Numbered from the stretch's first letter, positions 1 to 11,354 are shown. The stretch: 64,000 nucleotides of DNA from Heliocidaris tuberculata (GCA_025618425.1 CM046847.1:14361468-14425467), one strand, 5' to 3'. Program-made: numbers and translations. Notes: generated from the sequence alone by a model not told the origin.

Positions 1-1119
1 AAACTGATATGAGCGTAATCCCTTGAGTCTTTTCTTTGTATTTATTTTTTCAGTGCACTATATCACAAATTGGAAGACATGTAAATCTTTTTTACTCGAG
101 ACTTTCTTCTCTTATACAAGTGTACACTTGACGAAGATTTTTGACAGAGGTAGTTGACAAATTTATCACATTATGTTAATTGTTATTCGTTGATTAAATG
201 AGAATGCACCAATCAGTGGTGTGGTTTTTTTTCTTTTGTTTTTCATTTTTTTATATACTTCATTGATTTCTGTATTTTGTAATGCATATATGATTGTAAT
301 TTGATATTGTTAAGACAAGGTATTGATACATTTCAGATACGTTTGTAGGGCTAAAAAGCTGACGCGCCGTTATTGTGATAATGATGATGATGGTCTTATT
401 GATGATGAATATGATGATGATAATGATGATGATGTTGATGTGTAGTTATGAAATTTGTAGTAGTAATGATGATGATGAAGATGATAATGATGACGAAGAT
501 AATGATGAAGCTGATCTTGTCACAGCGTCACATTTTCTTTAATAATACATCACATTGTATTATACACAAAAAGAAAAGAAAGTGAACACGCGTCATATCG
601 TTACAGAGATATGGACATACAACGAAAACACGATTCTAATAATTTTACAGATTTTTGCTCCCCATAAAAATGTTGATCACCGAATACCTTCCAGGTAGAT
701 GAAGCACGCCATCTAGGGGTCATATTTTGTTAAATCATGAGTTGATTATAAGATTATGCAAATGGAGAGTCAGATGGATTGGGACGAAGAAAGCATTTTA
801 CTCTATTAATATGTTTTTACAATTGCGGTAGAATATCCTTTTCCAGTTGAATAGATAAAACTCTAAGAAACTAAAGGTGATTCTTTTTTTTTTCTGAACT
901 ATTTCCTACTTGCTTCCAATTTGAAATACATAGGTTTGTGATACCTTATTTCACATGGTCAGATCGAGTCTTCTGATAAAAGAAAGAAAAAAAAAAAAAG
1001 ATTGGTATAGGATACGTTTACAATTTTTTTGTCCAAACACAATGCGATCATACCATTCCTTCTTCATAAAATATAGGCTGATGATAAAAAACAAAAACAC
1101 AATCATGTAGGCTTACGTA
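1..1119. other. Non-coding AT-rich stretch with a GAT-type microsatellite
   Basis: No recognisable gene. Positions about 378-511 are an imperfect trinucleotide repeat built from GAT/GAC/GAA units, interrupted once near 440-470. Short homopolymer A and T runs occur at 884-893 and 990-1000. The rest shows no repeat structure or coding signature that I can support. Confidence 0.7.
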
Positions 1120-1331
1120 CAGTGCCGGCCGGTTCAGGATTTTGTGAGGGAGGGGCTCAATATTCTGAAAAATTTCTGACAACCAACCCCCCCCCCCCCC
1201 CCATCAAAAAAAAAAAAAAAAGAAAAAGAAAAAAGAAAAAGGTCATCAGCATTTTTGCGGTGTCTTTTTACTCCAAAATTCTCTGATTAGCAAAGAAAGA
1301 AAGAAGAAGAAGAAGAAGAAGAAAAAAAAAA
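1120..1331. repeat. Poly(C)/poly(A)/(GAA)n low-complexity block
   Basis: A C run at about 1187-1202 is followed by an A-rich tract and then (GAA)n at 1292-1331. The block begins CAGTGCCGGCCGGTTCAGG at 1122, which resembles the CAGTGnCGG termini of the hAT-like MITEs elsewhere in the window, so it may be a decayed element. I could not find the opposite end. Confidence 0.5.
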
Positions 1332-2338
1332 GGCATAAGCGTTTTATATTTTCGCGTGTGACCGCACAAACTCAAAAACTCGAGAAAATTTAGAAAATCT
1401 GATGGCACAGTTGCATAGAGGAAGCTAAAATTACATAGCGACAACTATTTTCTTTCGAATAAGGTGAGAAATTATGAAGATATTGACAGAAAATCGGCAA
1501 ATTTTGCTACTTTTTGCGTCATTTTCCGAAAAATATGAAGTTACCGGCGACAAGGGTCTAAAAATCTTCATTTTGAGAGAAGATGTCATCAAACTTTTAA
1601 GTAAAACGTGATACAAAATGATTGCATGATATTTTGTCTGGTAAATGATGCAGTTATCTTACTTTTAATGGACTGCTACGTTAAGATAACTTATATGTAA
1701 ACTCACGTGCGCAAAATTAGGTCTCGTGGCTTTTATGCGCTTTTTTCAGTTCCAGCTTGTGCGATCCAACATCGGCTTTTTAGATCGCAAAATCTCCGAA
1801 TTCTTCGTCGATTAACTTTCTTTTTGTTCCCATTTGTAGTCAAGAATTTTGCTCCCTTTTCGGTATAAATCTATCTAAATAAATTACATATATTGTAGAA
1901 AATCATCATCGAATACCACGTTCTTAATTTTTTTTTAAATGTTATATGGTCACCCCATCATAAGAGTAAGTAATAGTAAGGCTCACAATTATGCTTTATG
2001 ATCTGTCTCCTTAAAAAGAAGACCCTTTTGATCTATAAAAAAAAAACAACACAAGAAAGGAGGAACACTTTCAACATAAGGCTCTCATACAAATCATACA
2101 AATAGTCCCTTCATCATGTTCATTGTAAACGCGATTGATCCGTCATGGAGAAATCACCGCCGCCGAATTACACACAAGGGAATTGAAGGCTATTTGTTTG
2201 GGCAAGTCATTTTTCTGATCAGACTCAAAGATATTATAATTGCTATTTTTCACGGAAATTATAGTTTGTTATTTAGTAAGCTCAAATCAGAACGCTACAG
2301 TGACATGATACGATAAATTGCTCTTTAGATGATGAAAA
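1332..2338. other. No gene or repeat seen
   Basis: AT-rich DNA with short random open frames only (61 and 66 codons, no recognisable domain). Confidence 0.6.
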
Positions 2339-2379
2339 CCGGGAGTTCCTCATGATAAAGGGTATCAAGCCGATAACAT

Positions 2380-2705
2380 CCGAAGGTAATTCGTTATTCT
2401 GAAAATCTAGATTTATTTCTCCGAAGGTTTATTGCTCCGAAAGTTCGTACAATTTGATAATTCGTTAATTCCCCAAATAATTCCTAACTCCGTAACCCTT
2501 ACCCTCTGGATAGTTTAAGCTGTTTCCAGATTAATGAATATTACACGGAATTCTGAATATCGACCCTTGGGATGAATTAATCTTCGGATTACTAATTCTC
2601 CGGATTAAGGGATGACATATTTTGACAAACGAATCTTACTTCATTTATCGGATTAAGGAACCCTCATGGTATAGGGAAGGTATTCGGATTTACGAGCCTC
2701 CAGAA
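2380..2705. repeat. Degenerate CCGAAGGTT / TTCGTAATTC repeat cluster, copy 1
   Basis: Short units such as CTCCGAAGGTTTATT, CTCCGAAAGTTCGTAC, AATTCGTTAATTCC, CTTCGGATTA and CTCCGGATTA recur irregularly, first in one orientation and then inverted. The same vocabulary recurs at 45876-46165, where it is clearer. It looks like a dispersed, palindrome-prone short satellite. Confidence 0.6.
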
Positions 2706-2794
2706 TATAAAGTAGGTTAATAACCATGATCTAACTCCTGTATAATATCGTCTTCTTTTCACATTGCCTTTTAATGTCCTACCCCTCTATCTCT

Positions 2795-2820
2795 TCCTCT
2801 CTCTCTCTCTCTCTCTCTCT
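2795..2820. repeat. (CT)n microsatellite
   Basis: Uninterrupted CT dinucleotides. The 300 bases on to 3128 hold nothing that I recognise. Confidence 0.9.
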
Positions 2821-3128
2821 ACGTATACTAAAACATCAGTTCGTTATTACCCGGCGGTTAAAGGGGAAGATTTCTACCGAAAGTGTAAAATAAGGTTTCT
2901 GCAAGTGTTTTTGTAACTCTTTGAAATAGAAGGAAATAAGATTTCAATATATCTTTATTGTTATTGCTATCATTGTCTCAAAAAAATATCCTTAAAGGGG
3001 AGGGTTGGGATCTGAACGTGATTTATTAAAAAATATTTAATACTTATCATTTGTAGTCTTATCATTCTTCTACAACCGGAAAATAAACCTTCCTTCTTAA
3101 CTTTGTGTGTAGGTGGTGTTAATTCTAT

Positions 3129-4026
3129 TGCAGTGCTTTCCATCTCAAAAGTCGTGATGCAAACCGCAAACTGAATGTCCACTGGTATGGGAAGAGACTA
3201 GAACACACAGACAAACCGGTGTATCTAGGAGTTACTCTGACCGCACTCTAAGTTTCAGAGACCATGTCAGCAAGACCAAGGCAAAGGTGGGAGCCAGGAA
3301 TAACATCTTGAGAAAGCTGGCAAACTCCAAGTGGGGAACAGATCCAGGAACCATTCGAAGTACTGCCCTTGCTCTGTGTTACTCAGCAGCTGAGTATGCC
3401 TGCCCAGTCTGGGGTCGTTCTTCACATGCCAAGAAGTTGGATCCTGTTCTAAATACAGCTTGCAGGACCATCTCTGGTTGTCTTAAGCCTACTCGGGTTC
3501 ATAACCTCTACCTGCTGTGTGGAATTGCCCCTCCTACAGTCAGAAGAGAAGTGTCTTCAAGAGTGGAACGCACCAAACAGGAAGATGACATTCGCCATCC
3601 ACTTTTCCAGCATGTCCCTCCACCAAAGAGGCTAAAATCCAGGAAGAGCTTTCTACATGCAGTGCAACCCCTTGATGGCAATCCCAGGAGCTGCAGGATA
3701 GAAGCCTGGTCAACAGAACTACAACTGAAACCCCATAACCTGTCTTTTGAGCCCAAGGAGTCCCTCCCAATAGGAGCCAGCGAGCCATGGCCAGTTTTGC
3801 TTTGTCTGAATCGCCTTAGAACTGGAGTTGGAAGATGCAAAGCCCTGATGCAGAAATGGGGATACAACCTTGATGGATCTACCGAATGCGACTGTTTGGA
3901 GGCCCCTCAAACAATGGAGCACCTACTAAACTGCACCCTGCTACCAGAACCCTGTACAGTCATGATCTCCATGACTACAACCCACGTGCCAGAGCCTGTG
4001 TTTTGCATTGGCTGGGAAAAGTGTAG
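3129..4026 (+). pseudogene. C-terminal remnant of a non-LTR retrotransposon reverse transcriptase (jockey-like)
   Basis: This is the 3' end of a LINE ORF2-type protein, the part downstream of the catalytic palm. Visible blocks in order are FHLKSRDANRKLNV and TDKPVYLGVTL (3138-3234), then KTKAKVGARNNILRKLANSKW, CYSAAEYACPVWGRSSHAKK, GCLKPT, LYLLCGIAPP and CDCLEAPQTMEHLLNC. These fit the conserved tail of jockey-like elements; the clade is not certain. There are two breaks. One base is missing near 3236, in the LGVTLD motif. A second shift near 3950-3960 moves the true end into another frame, where HDLHDYNPRARACVLHWLG runs to TAG at 4024-4026. The open frame to 4069 is therefore an artefact beyond about 3955. 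It is 5'-truncated at about 3129, with no palm domain or YADD motif. Being directly next to the foldback element suggests this was its landing site, or chance. Confidence 0.85.
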
Positions 4027-4047
4027 CGACACGAGAAGAAGAAGAAT
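4027..4047 (+). mobile_element. 3' end of the jockey-like LINE remnant
   Basis: The stop codon is followed directly by CGACACGAGAAGAAGAAGAA, a short GAA-repeat tail of the kind that ends such elements, so the element has almost no 3' UTR. Confidence 0.6.
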
Positions 4048-4080
4048 TCTATGGCAGAACAGTTCCTAGGTCGAGTACAT

Positions 4081-4437
4081 TTAAGCCATGGTCTCACTGG
4101 CCTTATGACTGGTTGTCGACTTCCGACAACCACTGGTCGGTTGTTAGTTGTCAGAGATCGCAACGAGGTTTTTGTCAGTGTTTAAAAGGTTGTCAGGGGT
4201 TGGCGACTGTTTGTCGGAGCATTTTGGTCGGCTGGAGGTCTCAACCATGGTCTCACTGACTGCGACCGGTTGCCGACCTCCAGGCGACCAAAATGCTCCA
4301 ACCACCAGTCGCCAACCCATGACCACCCTTCAGAAACTGGCAAAAAGCTCTTTGCGATCTCTGAAACTAACTACCAACCAGTGGTTGTCAGAAGTCGGCA
4401 ACCGGTCGTAAGGTCAGTGAGACCATGCCTTTAGTCT
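4081..4437. repeat. Inner hairpin unit 1 of the foldback element
   Basis: The left arm (4081-4240) pairs with the right arm (4275-4437). For example GACTTCCGACAACCACTGG has its partner at the other end as CCAGTGGTTGTCAGAAGTC, and GGAGCATTTTGGTCG pairs with CGACCAAAATGCTCC near the loop. The loop (4241-4274) contains a further copy of the terminal motif GGTCTCACTGAC. Confidence 0.8.
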
Positions 4438-5878
4438 CACTGGCCTTATACGACCGCTTGTCGGTTGTAGGCTAACCGCCGACCATCAAAGCCTGACTGG
4501 CCACCGCTTGTAGGAAAGGTCGTCTATTCGGCGATTATAAACAACCGGTCGTAGATTAGTAGATGGCCGATGTTCTTACGACAGTCGGGGATATATCCTT
4601 GGGAAGGCAATGAATCACTGGTGCAAAATTGTATTAATTACATATTTATGCCAGGTTATGATGAATAGGTCATCAATTATTGCAATACATGAATAACACG
4701 AATAATACATAATTGCATGGGTGCAAAGCAGGGATGTATTCGAGGTTGTCTGGATATATTACTCAAATTTAACAAGCTCATGGAGAGAGAAAATCGTGGT
4801 CCATATATCAAATCATCTCTTTTATGAGCAAAACTATTTTTTCAATGGGCAGTACAACCAAAATTACCCTTGAGTTGAATTACTGTTGGTTGTCGGTGCT
4901 GGGTAATGGTTTGGTAATCACTGCCTTGCGACCGGTTGCAGACTTCCGACAACCACTGGTCGGTAGTTAGTTGTCTGAGATCTCAAAGAGGTTTTCGTCA
5001 ATCTTTATTTGGTTGTCAGAAGTCGGCAACTGGTTGCCGGAGTATTTTGGTCGGCTGGAAGTTTACGCTGCTGCATCGAAACCTTTTGCCGAACGAAATG
5101 GTTGGGAAGGGGTTTTTCTTGGTTTTCTAAAGGTGGGCGACAGGTCTCAGACTGATCTCCGACTGGGGCTCGAAAAGTGCTTGATAATAAGGTCGGCGAT
5201 TGATCACCGAATAATAAACGATCAGTCGCCTACTGATTCTCAAACTATTACCCAGCACCGATAACCAGCAGTAATCAACACCATCCCAAAGACTTTCATG
5301 AAATCAAATCAAGGGTAATTTTGCTTGTATTGCCTACTTAAAAATAGTTTTGATTATAAAAGAGATGATTTAATATATGGACCACACACTTTCCAGCCGA
5401 TGATAGAAATGGGAGAGCCATATTGATCTATTTTTTCTTCATGAGCTTATTAAATTTGATTAATATATCCAGACAACCTCAAATACATCCTTGCTTTGCA
5501 CCCACACAGTTATGTATTATTCATGTTATTCACGTGTTGCAATAATAATGGTGACCTACTGAACATAATCTGGCATAGATATATAATTTAAACATTTTTG
5601 CACCAGTGATTCATAGCCTTCCCACGGGTATATCTCCAACTGCCGTAAGAACATCGGCCATCAGCTAGCATTATAACCGCCGAATTGACGACCGTTCCTA
5701 CAAGTGGTGGCCAATCAATCTTTGATGATCGGCGATTGGCCTACAACAGATCGACGACTATCCTACAACCGATCGGCAACTAATCGCGGACATATTTTTC
5801 TGCAGATTGGTTGTCGATGGTTCAGCTTTTTTGGTTGTCAGAAGTCGGGAAGCGATCGTAAGGCCAGTGGGACTAAGG
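4433..5878. repeat. Inner foldback unit 2 with a 1.4 kb span
   Basis: The left arm (about 4433-4915) and right arm (about 5238-5878) are inverted copies. Matching landmarks are GGCCGATGTTCTTACG / CGTAAGAACATCGGCC, GAATCACTGGTGCAAAA / TTTTTGCACCAGTGATTC, GGTGCTGGGTAATGGTTTG / CAAACTATTACCCAGCACC. The spacer (about 4916-5237) carries another copy of the unit 1 arm (4929-5060), so unit 1-like sequence is found both beside and inside unit 2. Confidence 0.8.
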
Positions 5879-5883
5879 CTTAA

Positions 5884-6571
5884 GACTTTAGGTCACTGAT
5901 TCAATGATCTTATTATGGATGTCATGTAACTAAAATTATTTGAAACGCTGTATCTTATACTTATGAGCCAAATTATCGATATATTGACAAACAAAAAAAA
6001 TAAAAAGAATATTAAAACATGTTATGTCCTATATAACTATATAAAAACCTACTTGGGCCATTCGTAATTCAGTGCTAAAACAGTCTTAATTTAGTCTTCA
6101 TCAAGATGAAAAGATATTTTCTTCAAAACTCATACAAGATTTGGATGAATAGCACATACTCGCATGTTGTACCAAGGAGGTACTAGGCAAGCCTCCTTGG
6201 TTGTACATACTTTTTGGTAAAAAATACCACTTTACCCGAAAAAATATGGACACGGAAAATATGGACAACTATACCTTGATGATGGATTATAAATGCAACA
6301 AATGAAAACCCCCATGGAAATTGATATTTTATGCTATTTTTAGCCTGCGTGCATGCCACCTCGTGAAATACAGCTAGGTCAGATGAATCCGTATAATATT
6401 ATGATTGTAGGTAATCTGCTTTCGTATAACGTATCTAGGTTTGACAGCCAAGGAAGCTAGGGCATCATCCTTCAGAAGGTGGAGTTCATCGATGCCTCCC
6501 TGAAATTTTTTCAGTACCCAGTCTTTATAGTTAACACTTACTGTGCCATTGTGCCATTTGGTATATACTCT
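5884..6571. other. Unannotated stretch with one tight hairpin
   Basis: No gene. At 6168-6207 TGTACCAAGGAGG is followed, after an 11-base loop, by CCTCCTTGGTTGTACA, a near-perfect hairpin with one bulged base. The remainder is AT-rich DNA without visible structure. Confidence 0.6.
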
Positions 6572-6673
6572 AAACACAGACACAGACACGCAAACACACA
6601 CACACACGCACACACACACCCGCACACACGCACACACACACACACGCACACGCACACACACACACACACACAC
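6572..6673. repeat. (CA)n microsatellite
   Basis: Imperfect CA repeat with CG and CCGC interruptions. The long His/Thr-rich or Cys/Val-rich open frames across it are repeat artefacts. Confidence 0.95.
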
Positions 6674-7122
6674 ATCCCATACAAGGGGTATTTATGTGGC
6701 AAAGAGTTAATGAAAGATTGGTGATTTCTTCTTCTTTTTACACTTACAGAAAACATTATTCCTTAATTTCCTTTTTTTTTCCTTTGATAAGAAAATCAGA
6801 GGAGGGTCCAGAATTTGGCAAAAGAGAATAATTTGAAAAGTGGGGTACTTTGGGGGGGGGGGGGGGTTCTAACTGAAGGTATATGTCGCACTGGTTTCAA
6901 GGAGGGGGGGGGGGGACTGGTTGGTTGTGCCCCCCTCTGACTTAGCCAGTGAATAAAATGCTGCTTTTTGAATGAAAGAAATGAAATTTAAAGCAAATCT
7001 AAACCATTTAAAAATTTAATGCTAGGCACAATAGCTCGGGGAACTATCCCTCAGCAAAAGCACCCCAGAGTTATAGGGATAGTAGTCGGAAGATGGGGGG
7101 GGGGGGTAATTGTCCCAGGGGC
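6674..7122. repeat. Low-complexity region with several poly(G) runs
   Basis: G runs occur at about 6850-6867, 6904-6915 and 7095-7106 in otherwise AT-rich DNA. No gene seen. Confidence 0.7.
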
Positions 7123-7388
7123 AGTTGTCCTGGGGGTAGCCGTTCTTTGATTAATGTCAGGGGTACCTGTTCTAAGGGCTGTCGTCTGATACGGGGGTAG
7201 TTTTCCGGGGGTAGTTTTACGGGGGTAGTTGTCCGGGGATGATATTCAAGCGGGTAGTTGTCCTGGGGGTAGCCGTTCTTTGATTAATGTCAGGGGTACC
7301 TGTTCTAAGGGCTGTCGTCTGATACGGGGGTAGTTTTCCGGGGGTAGTTTTACGGGGGTAGTTGTCCGGGGATGATATTCAAGCGGGT
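7123..7388. repeat. Perfect 133-bp tandem duplication of a GGGGGTAGTTnTCC array
   Basis: Copy 1 is 7123-7255 and copy 2 is 7256-7388; I see no difference between them by eye. Each copy is itself made of degenerate 12-17 bp units around GGGGGTAGTTGTCC. The same unit type recurs, much more diverged, at 20846-20975. Lack of divergence implies a recent duplication, or an assembly artefact. Confidence 0.85.
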
Positions 7389-8992
7389 ATTTGTCCTAAT
7401 AGAGTAATAGCCATTATGAAAACGTATATATTTACAAAGCATTAAGAAAATGACCAATTTCATTTAAAAAAAACCCCGGTACTTATAGTTTGTAAACAGT
7501 GATTACATTAGTAAAGTATCATATGAACGAATGAATGAATGAATTAACGCATTTCGGATTCTATCTTGAAATCCATTTACCTTGAACTTTAATCAATTTT
7601 ACCAGAAAAAACTGAATCAAATTCACCAATGTGGAAATTATTACTAGAATTGCTATTAACGAATGACATTTTACATGCGGGCCAGGCGCCGAATATCGAG
7701 TCCTTGGGTAGTATTGATTTTAAATAACTGTTCGCATAATTGCACCCCTTCTCTTTGAAATAACACGATAAACCCTAGTATGCGTGATCAATGGTGTGTA
7801 TATGATTACATGCACTAAGACGGGAGAATCATGTGCTGAATAATTTCACAATGGTTAGTATTATACAGACTGGAATCCAATATGGTAGATCATTTCAAAG
7901 ACAAAGACAAAGCTGTATTATGCTTTTTGTAAATAGCACCCTCTTCAGTTATAAGTGTGTCAACGGGAGTTGACGGGAGCCTAATCATTTACAAGCTATG
8001 CATTTTATTTAGGCTCCCCACATTTTACCCTTTTTTGCCTGTCGTATATACATGTATATATCTCTCGAAATTTTCTACCTATTTACCGTACATTATCATG
8101 ATTATATTTGATTTGAGTTTTTTACCCAATGTTTCGTAACCGAATCTTATACTTGTAAAATCTTTTTGATGTAAAAGTGGAACAAATTAACTTCAAACTC
8201 TTAACTCCAGAATTGATGAATCTGCACTTGTGCATTTCCACAAACAGCAATGCGTAATTATTCCTGCCACATTTTCACAGGGAGCGGATATGTTTTGATT
8301 TATTGATATAACCATCGTAAGATCAGGTTATCAATTTGGTAAAAAAATAAATACTTTGTTGATAAATATTAGGCTTATTTCTTGCACACTGTAGGTTCAA
8401 AACAGCAAAAGAATTACGATGACAGAATAGCTCAGAAAATCAAACATTATTTTGTGTAACAGCTAGCAGAAGAAGAAGAAAAAAATCAATATGTTTGAAC
8501 ATTTTAACGCGAATTTTTCATATTTGGAATTGCCCCTTTGAAAAACATCACATGAAATTGAGGGCATTGTATAATAGTTATTAAAGAAGAAATCAAGTTG
8601 CCGAATAAATAAATGTATTCAATGTTTCTCTGTAAATATGCCCAAGAATAAGAAATATGTTTTTACTCTTTATTTTTTTGCTATATGCGTATATACGAGA
8701 ACTGAAAATGCTAATAATTCCGAAATTTCCTCGAGGGACGTTTGCGTTTGAAAAAAAAAAAATCTGATTCTGGGCGTTGCATCGTTCTTTTTAATTTCTT
8801 TCTCGCGGAACCCCCTCATCCTGCCTTCAATAAAATCTTGTACCCAGCAGGCAAAATACGCTTTACCGTCATCATTTTATACTGCACCATTAGCAGCTTT
8901 GGCTATTTGCAAAAGTTTCGAATTTCATGGGAGAACAGAAAATAACAAAAGCGATTTAAAATATATCATTCCGTGTTAAGAACCGAGGCTAG
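7389..8992. other. No gene or clear repeat seen
   Basis: AT-rich DNA. A short GAAT repeat lies at about 7528-7542, an AGAAGA run at 8467-8480 and an A run at 8751-8761. Short open frames (60-67 codons) show no recognisable domain. Confidence 0.6.
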
Positions 8993-9230
8993 ATGTTTAT
9001 TTATTTGTTTATTTATTTTTGTCTTCTTTATTTTATACTGCAGGGTTGGCCTGTTCAGTTATGCAAAACTGCATTCCAAAAGGCTGGGGCCCTGCAGTTT
9101 AGCACATCATTCTACATGAAAATACAAAATACTTAACAATTAGGTGTAACATGATAAGTTACAAAAAAACAAACAAATGGAGAGTGAATTAATGGTATGA
9201 TAAAATGTACATATTAGAATAGTAATGTTA
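8993..9230 (-). mobile_element. 3' UTR, terminal hairpin and ATAA-repeat tail of the minus-strand LINE
   Basis: After the stop the minus strand runs about 240 bases to a (AAATA)n-like tail at 8993-9020. Just before the tail, ACTGCAGGG (9037-9045) pairs with CCCTGCAGT (9090-9098), with inner stems GCCT/AGGC and CAGTT/AACTG. A hairpin at this position is the expected place for RT recognition of the RNA in CR1-like elements. Confidence 0.7.
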
Positions 9231-10200
9231 TCATTCCACTGAGTAAAGATTTAAAGCTTTGCATAATTTTAAAAACTTATAAAGGGATGTACACGTCTGA
9301 ACATTACCAGGGAATTCATTAAACACCAAACTGGCTCCAACATATGCAAAATAATTTCTTTTATATTCTGTCCTTGGGCGCGGTAGTTGGAGGGGGCACT
9401 TTAAAGAATAACGTGTCCTATACTTTACAATTCGTTAGCATATCAATGATTCTAGGTAAGTCGGTATTAGATTATTTTGTATTTTAAAAACAAGAACACA
9501 GTATTGATATTTTGTACGCTGCTCTACTGATTGCCATTTCAGCGTGAGTAACAAGGAATGCTGAGATGTATAATAACTCTTTTTCAAAATCATTCTAGCA
9601 TATTTATTCTGGGGTTTTTCTATCTTTTCCCTATGGTTTTTTGCAAAGCTTCCCCAAGATGTACAATAATCAGTATAAGGTAAAATCATAGCAAAATACA
9701 GATTCTGCAGTATTTTGAATGAAAGCAATTGTTTTATCCTCCGTATACAACGTATCGCCCGAGAGATTTTACCAACAATAGTAGAAACATGTTCACCCCA
9801 AGTCATACCAGAGTCAAGCATATAACATCCTAGTATGTGATTTTCTTTACATTTTCTAAAGGTAAGTTTCTGATTTTAATTAACAAAACAACATTTCCCA
9901 TTTTTTTTTCTTATGACCAAATACCATGACTTTTGTCTTTTGTCGGTGGAAATGCATATTATTCAGGTCTAACCATTTGCATATTGTAACAAAAGCATCT
10001 TGCAAGTTCATCTGTACCTCCTTGATTGTTTTACCATTTTAAAAAATAGATGTATCATCAGCATAAAGAGACATTTTAGAATTTAAATGCAAATTTACAT
10101 TATATATGTCATTAATAAAGAGACAGAATATCAACGGTCCCAATATAGATCCCTGTGGGACTCCTGATCTGGTCTTCAAACATTTGTTAACGAATTCATT
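9231..10200 (-). pseudogene. C-terminal half of a non-LTR reverse transcriptase, with catalytic YADD
   Basis: Read on the minus strand, this starts in the RT palm: GVPQGSILGPL (about 10145-10170), FINDI, then SLYADDTSIF with the catalytic YADD encoded at 10054-10065. It continues through MVFGHK and an open block of 128 codons (9435-9821) with SRAIRCIRRIKQLLSF and PYTDYCTSWGS, then the tail block FAYVGASLVFNEFPGNVQ ending at the stop at 9231-9233. In-frame stops interrupt it after the YADD block and at 9435. It is 5'-truncated at about 10200: the fingers domain, endonuclease and ORF1 are absent. The family resembles CR1/jockey-group LINEs; the exact clade is uncertain. Confidence 0.85.
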
Positions 10201-10796
10201 TCTTGCACTCTAAGAAACTATTATTGTTTACCATAATCATTATTGAGGAAACAGTTCTAATTTTTAGAGCAGTTCAATATGGGATGTTAAAGTTAATAGT
10301 CTATCTAGTACGAATTTCAAAAAAAGTCCTACAAAATTTTAATTCATTCATAATTTCATCCACTGTTTGTTTTATTTTTGATGCAAAGACTTCGGCATGA
10401 CATTTCGCAAGTTCCAAACAAAAACAAAATGAATATCATTGCACGCTAGAGTAAGTGGAAAAGCTGTTTCTACTGATATGCCATACTTTGGGGGTAAATT
10501 CAAAAAAAATCTGTGCATAAGATTGTAGTTGTATAAAGTGAGTTTTTGATTCGCTAATTGATTCAATAGACTGTATCTCTATGAAGCAGTGTTGACTCTA
10601 AAAAAGAAGCTCTGGTGGTCAATGCTCACCGCGACTTTCCGCTGTTGACAATGGTCGAGGGAGGTATTAGCAATTAATATTGCATATATTTGTTTTAAAA
10701 AGTTTATGCCCCCTGCCAATATTTATACAAAGCACCGATTGCTGCTTCCGTATTTTAGTCAGGTCGTTGGATGATATTCTTGATGGTCCGATGTCT
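10201..10796. other. No gene recognised
   Basis: AT-rich; a 64-codon minus-strand frame (10372-10566) could be an upstream part of the adjoining LINE but I cannot match it to RT motifs. Confidence 0.5.
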
Positions 10797-10935
10797 GGGG
10801 GGCGTTTCATGAAAGGACTTGTCAGATATTTTATCCGACAAATTTGCTCTCAGCCAATCAGATCCAAGGATTTCAGTAGCTTATAACAGTTGTCGGATAA
10901 AATATCCGACAACTTCCTTTCATGAAACACTCCCC
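10797..10935. mobile_element. Palindromic MITE, GCGTTTCATGAAAG type, copy 1
   Basis: The ends are GGGGGGCGTTTCATGAAAG and, inverted, CTTTCATGAAACACTCCCC. Inner arms GGATAAAATATC..GA pair around a centre that contains CAGCCAATCAGA and AAGGATTTCAGTAGC. A second copy lies at 63311-63448 with an almost identical centre. No coding capacity. Confidence 0.85.
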
Positions 10936-11083
10936 AGATGGACCCCTGTCAGGAAGGCCTTCACCCACAGGCCATGCCTATGAACAAAGAAACAGACAAA
11001 ACAAAAATATATATTTTTTTACATATATTACTTTCTGGATCTTGTATAGCGCACACGTAACTATGGCTACTGCCCTCGGGATC

Positions 11084-11354
11084 GACAGCCCACTAGTACG
11101 ACATTGTCGGTCTCGCGCGACTTCTGAAATTTTTTGAGGGTGGGTTCACTAGAACAACGACCTACGAGACCGACCACAAACAATAGATGTAAAGCTCATC
11201 ACGAGACCGACACTTGTCTTTCTTCCCTAATATGAATAATTTTGTTTTGTTTTGTCGGTCTCGCGACCCGCCGGTTTCTTGAACCTTTTGGAAACTCTTT
11301 TCTCTCTATATTTTGTTATGTGCTTCTTTGTGTTGTAGGTCTTGAGGGGCTGTC
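11084..11354. mobile_element. GACAGCCC-ended TIR element, copy 1
   Basis: Left end GACAGCCCACTAGTACGAC, right end GGGGCTGTC (inverted). The interior carries several TCGGTCTCG / CGAGACCGA motifs. Length 271 bp, close to the 264 bp of the better-preserved copy at 16687-16950. Confidence 0.65.

Larger units (their letters stand above)
4081..5883. mobile_element. Large nested foldback element flanked by TTAA
   Basis: The left end reads TTAAGCCATGGTCTCACTGG (4081). The right end, reverse-complemented from 5883, reads TTAAGCCTTAGTCCCACTGG. Inside are two inverted-repeat units: a compact hairpin (4081-4437) and a longer foldback (4433-5878). Its sequence is rich in short GGTTGTCGG/CCGACAACC units. 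No transposase frame is present, so it would be non-autonomous. The architecture recalls the sea urchin TU elements and Drosophila FB elements, both described with long inverted terminal repeats; identity with TU is not claimed. Confidence 0.8.

Noticed and set aside
2857..3010. TTAAAGGGGA termini at 2857 and 2992 as one element
   Set aside because: Both are in the same orientation, so they are not inverted ends.
3508..3922. Minus-strand frames of 67-119 codons over the LINE remnant
   Set aside because: Shadows of the plus-strand reverse transcriptase frame.
6374..6756. Open frames of 72-99 codons rich in Cys/Val or His/Thr
   Set aside because: They are translations of the (CA)n microsatellite.
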